This document shows, piece after piece, positions 22,460-27,737 of a stretch of DNA of 27,737 nt. The position numbers were made by a program, and so were the translations under genes. The notes below the pieces were generated by a model. That model saw only the letters and a program-made list of their open reading frames with translations, did no database searches and had not been told where the DNA came from. Each line of letters begins with the position of its first letter. The stretch's first letter is position 1. The DNA lies in the NCBI GenBank assembly GCA_937891085.1, contig CALAEY010000034.1, positions 1 through 27,737 on the forward strand, in the 5' to 3' direction. Source of the DNA: an uncultured Prevotellaceae bacterium. Its GTDB lineage: Bacteria; Bacteroidota; Bacteroidia; Bacteroidales; Bacteroidaceae.

Positions 22460-23758
22460 TCACTCCTTAGAGTCTGACGGCTGTGCTCTCCCCTTCAGGT
22501 ACTCATAGCCAAAGCGACAGCGGAGGCAGTCGTGGCGGTCGCAATACTGCTTCTTGAGCTGGATGAGCGCCTGACTATCGGCAGCACACTCCACAGTGAG
22601 TCCGCACTGCTGCCACATCTTTATGATGTGATTCTGCTCGGCTTTGAGGTGCTCCAAGAAGGAGGTGGCACGCTCGCAATGCCCCTCACTGCCTCGATGC
22701 ATGCCATAGGCATAGAGCATGGGAATCACGGTATTGATGAGGATGAGGTTCAGCGAGTTGAGACCCATGCGCTTATCGCTTGAGGGCGACAAGACGTTGA
22801 ATAGGTAGTGCGTGCGCCAATAGCCATCGGCCTTGGTTTGCAGCAGACGGAGGGCATCCACTTCACTCTGGGCCTCCATCAAGCGGGAGAACAGGGCATC
22901 GGAATGGTGATAAAGGTAGGCCAACTGTGCGATGCGTACATGCGGGAAATTGCCAGGACGCAGCCTCAGCATGCGCCATGCGGAGGCATCCATAGGGGTA
23001 GCAAGGCCGAACTTATGCTGCAGATAGCGATACTCACGCTGCAACTTCAGGTAATAATCATCGGCCTCCTTGACTGTTTCTTCCAGCAATCCTGCCTGCC
23101 CGAAGAAGAAGGCTTCTATCTGGAAAAGGTCGTTGCGATGCTTCGCCATCGCCCTGAAATCGAGTCTCCCTGCCCAAAGTTCGAAGGCATCGCCATTGAG
23201 TCCGAAGCCATAGTTGCGTGCCAAGGTGGTGAAGAGACAGGCTTCCCAATCGCCCTCGCTGCGCTGCAAGCGCGCCAAGATAAGCTCTGCCTTCTGCTGG
23301 AAACGCTCTACCTGCAAGGCGCTGAGCCACGAATGCACAGTGAGCGTGGAAAGCGTAGGGATGATCTCGTAGCAGGGGGGATAGTAATCGGCTGTCTTCA
23401 GCGCATCATAACGCTGCGCGATGGCACCAGGGCAGTGCATCACCACTTGTGGCAGTGGCTCGCCATCGGGACGACAGACTTCCGCATCGGCTTCTTCCAC
23501 CACATGGAGGATGACATTGGCGTACAACGGGTTGTTCTGGTGGCCATGCGCATACCAATCGCTGGCATGGGTATGTATCTCCACATTGCCCACCCAGAGC
23601 ACACCGTCTATCTTCAGCTTGGCGTTGAAGAAATCGGGCCCCGCATTCCTATTGGGGAGTCCGGGATCTATGACCTCTACCTGCTGATGCTTCGTTGTGA
23701 AAAGAGGCACCTGGGCATAAAGCCTGTGTCTCCAAACATAGTGTAACAATTGTTCCAT
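22460..23758 (-). CDS. DUF2851 family protein
   Basis: A 432-residue protein matching the Bacteroidetes DUF2851 family: MEQLLHYVWRHRLY, NAGPDFFNAKLKIDG, WVGNVEIHTHASDWY and NVILHVVEEADAEV in the N-terminal domain, then a helical C-terminal half. The function is unknown; the His/Asp-rich N-terminal motifs suggest a possible nuclease-like or metal-binding fold, which is my inference. The last 40 residues contain four close cysteines (QYCDRHDCLRCRFGYEYL), a probable metal site. It lies 45 bp downstream of the RNA helicase on the same strand and may be co-transcribed with it. Confidence 0.85.
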   Translation of the reverse strand: MEQLLHYVWRHRLYAQVPLFTTKHQQVEVIDPGLPNRNAGPDFFNAKLKIDGVLWVGNVEIHTHASDWYAHGHQNNPLYANVILHVVEEADAEVCRPDGEPLPQVVMHCPGAIAQRYDALKTADYYPPCYEIIPTLSTLTVHSWLSALQVERFQQKAELILARLQRSEGDWEACLFTTLARNYGFGLNGDAFELWAGRLDFRAMAKHRNDLFQIEAFFFGQAGLLEETVKEADDYYLKLQREYRYLQHKFGLATPMDASAWRMLRLRPGNFPHVRIAQLAYLYHHSDALFSRLMEAQSEVDALRLLQTKADGYWRTHYLFNVLSPSSDKRMGLNSLNLILINTVIPMLYAYGMHRGSEGHCERATSFLEHLKAEQNHIIKMWQQCGLTVECAADSQALIQLKKQYCDRHDCLRCRFGYEYLKGRAQPSDSKE

Positions 23759-23803
23759 TGTTATCGTGTTTTATTGAAAAAAATTGATTATCTGAAATGG
23801 GGA

Positions 23804-25696
23804 TTACTTTTTGCCTTTCTTATCCTTCTCCCAAACGCCGGCTCCAGCATCGTCGTGAATGAAGAACTGCTTCCAGTCATCCTTGCGCCCACGGGCCTTG
23901 GTGTAGCCGCGCTCTTCACGACTAGGCTTGGCTTTCTTCTCACGAGCAGGCTTTTCGGGCTGGCGCTGGCGCCCACGACGACCGCCTTCTGGCTCTGCAT
24001 GCCTGCGTTCACCTGAAGGACGAGAACCCTTGCCCTTGCGAGGGGCTGTAGCACCGCTGTCGTTGGTCAACTCTACGTTCACCTTGCGCCCCTTGAAGGT
24101 GGCACCCGACATATAGCGTGCCACATCGGCACCCCGCTCCTCTTCTACCTCGAAGAAGGAGAAGTTCTGCATCAGGTCTATCTTACCCATCACCACACGC
24201 CCATGCACGTTCTTATTCAGTAAGGTCATGAGGTCTTTAGGGGTGAAGCCATCGGTCTTACCCAAGTTGATGAAAAGACGGGCGTAGCCAGGTTCTGCCA
24301 CACGTGAGCGTGGAGTGCCTTTCTTGCCTTCCTTGACGGGCTTCTCTTTGCGCTTGGGTTTCTCCGTGCTCACCACCTCTATCTCAGGACGATTGTGGTA
24401 GTAATCCAAGAAACGATTGAACTCCAAAGACACCATGCGCTTGATGAGCTCTTCCTTGTCGAGCCAATCGAGCTTGCGATAGACATCGGGCATAAAGTCG
24501 GCAATATCCTCCTCATTGACATGCACTTTCTCCAGCTGATCAATCACCTTCATGAGTTGCTTCTCGCAAATCTGCTTACCAGTAGGCATGGTGCCCTGCT
24601 TAAACTCATGCCCGATGACGCGCTCGATGTTGCGCTGCTTGGTCTTCTCACGCAGGTTCATGATGGCGATGCTGGTACCCGTCTTTCCTGCACGGCCCGT
24701 ACGACCGCTGCGATGGGTGTAGTACTCGATATCGTCAGGCAAGCCATAGTTGATGACATGCGTCAGGTCATCTACATCCAAACCACGCGCTGCCACATCA
24801 GTAGCCACAAGCAGTTGGAGATGGCGATTGCGGAACTTCTGCATCACCAAGTCGCGTGCAGCTTGTGAAAGGTCACCATGCAGGGCATCGGCATTGTAGC
24901 CATCCTGCATCAACTTATCGGCAATCTCCTGCGTCTCCATGCGGGTGCGGCAGAAGATGATGGCGTAGATATCTGGGTAGTAGTCCACGATGCGCTTCAG
25001 GGCCTCGTACTTATCCTTGGCATGCACGCAATAGGCCACATGGTTCACGCTATGGGTGCTCTCGTTGCGCTTACCGATGGTGATTTCCTTGGCATCATGC
25101 AGGTAGGTCTTGGCTATCTTCTCTATCTCTTTGCTCATGGTAGCACTGAACATCAGCGTGTTGCGCTCTTGTGGCACATCAGCAAGGATGGCATTCAGAT
25201 CTTCAGAGAAACCCATATCGAGCATCTCGTCTGCCTCATCCATCACCACATTTTGTACGGTTTGCAAAGAGACGGCACCGCGATGCATAAGATCCAGCAA
25301 TCGGCCAGGGGTAGCCACGATAATCTGCACGCCACGCTTCAGAGCACGTATCTGGCTCTCGATGGATGATCCTCCGTAAACGGGGATGATGTGCATATCT
25401 TCGATGTACTTGGAGTAGTCGCTAAGGTCGGCAGCTATCTGGAGGCAGAGCTCACGGGTAGGACAGATGACAAGCGACTGTGGGATGCGCTGGCTCACAT
25501 CGGTCTTCTGAATGATAGGTAATCCGAAAGCGGCGGTCTTGCCTGTACCCGTCTGTGCCAAAGCTATCACATCATTATTATCGCCCAGTAAGTAAGGAAT
25601 CACTTCTTCTTGCACAGGCATAGGAGCCACGAAACCCAGCTCCTCAATGGCGCGGCGGATGTCTGCCGAAACGCCCAACTCTTCAAATGTCTTCAT
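23804..25696 (-). CDS. deaD: DEAD-box RNA helicase with DbpA-type RNA-binding domain (DeaD/CsdA-like)
   Basis: A 630-residue ATP-dependent RNA helicase. Motifs in order: Q motif (FVAPMPVQEEVI), I AQTGTGKT, Ia PTRELCLQ, Ib ATPGRLLD, II DEAD, III SAT, IV IIFCRTR, V ATDVAARGLDVDD and VI HRSGRTGRAGKTG. After the helicase core comes a helical spacer, then a DbpA RNA-binding domain (RLFINLGKTDGFTPKDLM ... VNVELTND) and a long Arg/Lys/Gly-rich tail. This layout is that of DeaD/CsdA, which assists ribosome assembly and RNA decay, often at low temperature. The basic tail probably binds RNA non-specifically. It has its own promoter and precedes the DUF2851 gene. Confidence 0.9.
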   Translation of the reverse strand: MKTFEELGVSADIRRAIEELGFVAPMPVQEEVIPYLLGDNNDVIALAQTGTGKTAAFGLPIIQKTDVSQRIPQSLVICPTRELCLQIAADLSDYSKYIEDMHIIPVYGGSSIESQIRALKRGVQIIVATPGRLLDLMHRGAVSLQTVQNVVMDEADEMLDMGFSEDLNAILADVPQERNTLMFSATMSKEIEKIAKTYLHDAKEITIGKRNESTHSVNHVAYCVHAKDKYEALKRIVDYYPDIYAIIFCRTRMETQEIADKLMQDGYNADALHGDLSQAARDLVMQKFRNRHLQLLVATDVAARGLDVDDLTHVINYGLPDDIEYYTHRSGRTGRAGKTGTSIAIMNLREKTKQRNIERVIGHEFKQGTMPTGKQICEKQLMKVIDQLEKVHVNEEDIADFMPDVYRKLDWLDKEELIKRMVSLEFNRFLDYYHNRPEIEVVSTEKPKRKEKPVKEGKKGTPRSRVAEPGYARLFINLGKTDGFTPKDLMTLLNKNVHGRVVMGKIDLMQNFSFFEVEEERGADVARYMSGATFKGRKVNVELTNDSGATAPRKGKGSRPSGERRHAEPEGGRRGRQRQPEKPAREKKAKPSREERGYTKARGRKDDWKQFFIHDDAGAGVWEKDKKGKK

Positions 25697-25730
25697 TCAG
25701 TAAAATCAATAAAATTTGTAAATTGAGGCG

Positions 25731-25738
25731 CAAAGTTA
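25731..25738 (-). promoter_or_regulatory. Candidate -7 element for the helicase gene
   Basis: The minus strand reads TAACTTTG, matching TAnnTTTG, 35 bp upstream of the ATG at 25696. The -33 region has no clear TTTG. Confidence 0.45.
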
Positions 25739-25812
25739 CGCATAATTTATCGATTTTCAGCACCATGCTCACTTTTTCGGCAAAAAATAAGGGTGTTTTT
25801 AGAAAAAAATTG

Positions 25813-25820
25813 TACTTTCG
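25813..25820 (+). promoter_or_regulatory. Candidate -7 element for the GH2 gene
   Basis: TACTTTCG is one base off TAnnTTTG and is preceded by a T/A-rich tract. It lies 35 bp upstream of the ATG at 25855. The -33 element is not clear. Confidence 0.4.
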
Positions 25821-25854
25821 TAGATTAATAAATACGTATTAACCTTAAATTGTT

Positions 25855-27669
25855 ATGAAAAGAAGTTTTACCTTAATCGCCATGGGCCTGGCGCTCTGCA
25901 CCTCTGCCATGGCACAATGGAAGCCTGCTGGCGACAAGATTATGACGCAGTGGGCTTCAGAAGTTGATCCTCAAAACGTATGGCCTGAATATCCACGCCC
26001 TATCATGGAACGCACTGACTGGAAGAACCTGAATGGACTTTGGAACTATGCCATCGCGGATAAGGGTTTGCAGGCTCCTACGACTTACGATGGTAAGATA
26101 TTGGTGCCCTTTGCGGTGGAATCGGCCCTTTCTGGCGTGGGAAAGACGGTGACACAAGACCAAGAGTTGTGGTACAACCGCACCTTCGACATCCCTAAAG
26201 CCTGGACGGGCAAGCGAATACTTCTGCACTTCGGCGCAGTGGATTGGAAAACCGATGTTTGGGTGAACGGAATGAATGTAGGCGGACATGTGGGTGGCTA
26301 TCAGTCTTTCAGCTTCGACATCACAGATGCGCTGAAGGCAGGCAGCAACGAGCTGACACTGCGTGTGTGGGATCCTACGGACAAGGGGTATCAGCCTCAT
26401 GGCAAGCAGGTGGCAGAACCTAACAGCATCTGGTACACGGCTGTGACGGGCATCTGGCAGACGGTGTGGCTGGAGCCTGTAAATGAGGTGCACATCGCAG
26501 CCCTGAAGACGACACCTGACATTGACGCGCGCCAACTCTGCATCGAGGTGCAGACGGAGGAGGTTTCTACACGAGGCCTGCAAGTGGAAGCTACGGTATT
26601 CGACGGCAATCGTCAGGTGGCGAAGAGTGGTGCCATCAACGGGCAGCCTATCAAGGTGCAGATGCCTGCAGACATGAAGCTGTGGACACCTGATACGCCT
26701 AATCTCTATACAGTGAAGGTGCGCCTGCTGAAGAATGGCAAGGAGGTGGATGCCGTGAGCAGTTATGCTGCTATGCGTAAGATTTCAGTGAATAAGGACG
26801 AGCATGGCATCTGGCGCATGCAACTGAACAATAAGGATCAGTTCCAGATGGGTCCGCTTGATCAAGGTTGGTGGCCTGACGGACTTTACACAGCGCCAAG
26901 TGACGAGGCATTGGCATACGACCTGAAGAAAACCAAGGACTTGGGCTTCAACATGATCCGTAAGCACGTGAAGGTGGAGATGGACCGCTGGTACTACCAC
27001 TGCGACCAAATGGGTATCCTCGTTTGGCAAGATATGCCAAGTGGCGACAGCGGCCCAAGATGGCAGAATCACTACTTCACGGGGGTGGAGTTCCAGCGCA
27101 GTGCGGAGTCTGAAGCCAACTACCGCCGTGAATGGAAAGAGATTATCGATGCGCTCTACAGCCATCCTTGCATTGTGGTTTGGGTACCTTTCAACGAGGC
27201 ATGGGGACAGTTCAAGACTGAGGAAATCACCGAGTGGACCAAGCAGTATGACCCATCCCGTCTGGTGAATCCTGCCAGTGGTGGAAATTTCTACCACACG
27301 GGCGACATTCTGGACCTGCACAACTATCCTGCTCCTGCGATGTATCTCTATGATGGCAGTCGCGTGAACGTGCTGGGCGAATATGGCGGCATCGGCTTGG
27401 CGCTCGAAGGTCATCTCTGGTTTGCAGATCGCAACTGGGGCTATGTGCAGTTCAAGAGCAGTGAGGAGGTGACAGCAGAATACCTGAAGTATGCTGATCA
27501 ACTCCTGGAACTGGTGCAGCGCGGCTTCTCGGCAGCTGTCTATACGCAGACCACTGATTGTGAAGGGGAGGTAAACGGCCTGCTGACCTACGATCGCAAG
27601 GTGGTGAAGATGAATGAGGCGCAGGTGAGGGCCAAGAACCAACAGCTCTGTCGTAGTTTGAATAAATGA
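25855..27669 (+). CDS. Exported glycoside hydrolase family 2 protein
   Basis: A 604-residue enzyme with a Sec signal peptide (MKRSFTLIAMGLALCTSAMA) and no lipobox Cys, so probably periplasmic. The sugar-binding jelly-roll domain (LWYNRTFDIPKAWTGKRILL, VWVNGMNVGGHVGGYQSF) is followed by an immunoglobulin-like domain and a TIM barrel. The likely acid/base is Glu448 in FNEAWGQF and the nucleophile Glu509 in VLGEYGG; both are assigned by position. Members of GH2 act as beta-galactosidases, glucuronidases or mannosidases; the specificity here cannot be read. It is shorter than LacZ. No SusC/SusD pair or sulfatase is visible beside it in the window, so it is not an obvious polysaccharide-utilisation locus, although the window ends just after it. 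Confidence 0.88.
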   Translation: MKRSFTLIAMGLALCTSAMAQWKPAGDKIMTQWASEVDPQNVWPEYPRPIMERTDWKNLNGLWNYAIADKGLQAPTTYDGKILVPFAVESALSGVGKTVTQDQELWYNRTFDIPKAWTGKRILLHFGAVDWKTDVWVNGMNVGGHVGGYQSFSFDITDALKAGSNELTLRVWDPTDKGYQPHGKQVAEPNSIWYTAVTGIWQTVWLEPVNEVHIAALKTTPDIDARQLCIEVQTEEVSTRGLQVEATVFDGNRQVAKSGAINGQPIKVQMPADMKLWTPDTPNLYTVKVRLLKNGKEVDAVSSYAAMRKISVNKDEHGIWRMQLNNKDQFQMGPLDQGWWPDGLYTAPSDEALAYDLKKTKDLGFNMIRKHVKVEMDRWYYHCDQMGILVWQDMPSGDSGPRWQNHYFTGVEFQRSAESEANYRREWKEIIDALYSHPCIVVWVPFNEAWGQFKTEEITEWTKQYDPSRLVNPASGGNFYHTGDILDLHNYPAPAMYLYDGSRVNVLGEYGGIGLALEGHLWFADRNWGYVQFKSSEEVTAEYLKYADQLLELVQRGFSAAVYTQTTDCEGEVNGLLTYDRKVVKMNEAQVRAKNQQLCRSLNK

Positions 27670-27737
27670 TAAAATCTATAGATATGAAACGTACATGAGC
27701 GACTTAGTTCGCCAAAGGGAATGAAAAGGGTTGCACC

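Noticed and set aside
22808..23746. A 312-codon plus-strand frame over DUF2851
   Set aside because: The minus strand matches a known family throughout; no motif supports the plus-strand frame.
27684..27737. Start of another gene at the window end (ATG at 27684)
   Set aside because: The frame is MKRT followed by a stop, and the next ATG frame stops after nine codons; too little sequence to support a gene.

Overview
The window is a chromosomal segment of a Bacteroidales bacterium, most likely Prevotella or a close relative. The evidence is Bacteroidetes-type promoters (TAnnTTTG, sometimes with an upstream TTTG), no strong Shine-Dalgarno sequences, and family-restricted genes: a DUF2851 protein, the THUMP-like methyltransferase, a three-gene succinate dehydrogenase/fumarate reductase and the parE-coaD-S41 peptidase order. 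I see no rRNA, tRNA, CRISPR array or intact transposase.

Layout. 1-6389, plus strand: a 5'-truncated methyltransferase, then a tightly packed set of GNAT-like protein, topoisomerase IV subunit B (parE), phosphopantetheine adenylyltransferase (coaD) and secreted S41 protease. 6350-6949, minus: a small secreted PAP2 phosphatase whose 3' end overlaps the protease. 7022-10685, plus: the frd/sdh operon (cytochrome b, flavoprotein, iron-sulfur subunit), with a near-consensus promoter and a clean terminator. 10685-13480, minus: U32 protein, acyl-CoA thioesterase and dprA. 13580-14572, plus: dus. 14573-16539, minus: an SDR/epimerase and an Aur1-like PAP2 membrane enzyme, overlapping by 10 bp. 16681-18831, plus: rnr.

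18832-22459 is the accessory part. Lying between the convergent rnr and DUF2851 genes, it is AT-richer by eye and poorly packed. It holds a Fic protein with an antitoxin-like N-terminus, an orphan ORF, a decayed coding remnant, and six unrelated-looking inverted repeats. Most of these have arms built from short tandem motifs (CATCTGCC/ATGTAAGAT, CTCAGTCAT, CACCTCAC, GACTTCAC, ATCTTCCAC, TTACG). The shared architecture with different sequence is the most unusual signal in the window.

22460-27669: DUF2851 protein and a DeaD-type RNA helicase (both minus), then a secreted GH2 glycosidase (plus). Most of the window is housekeeping: respiration on fumarate/succinate, RNA turnover and modification, DNA topology and uptake, CoA synthesis and envelope lipid chemistry. 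All assignments come from reading motifs by eye; no database search was possible.
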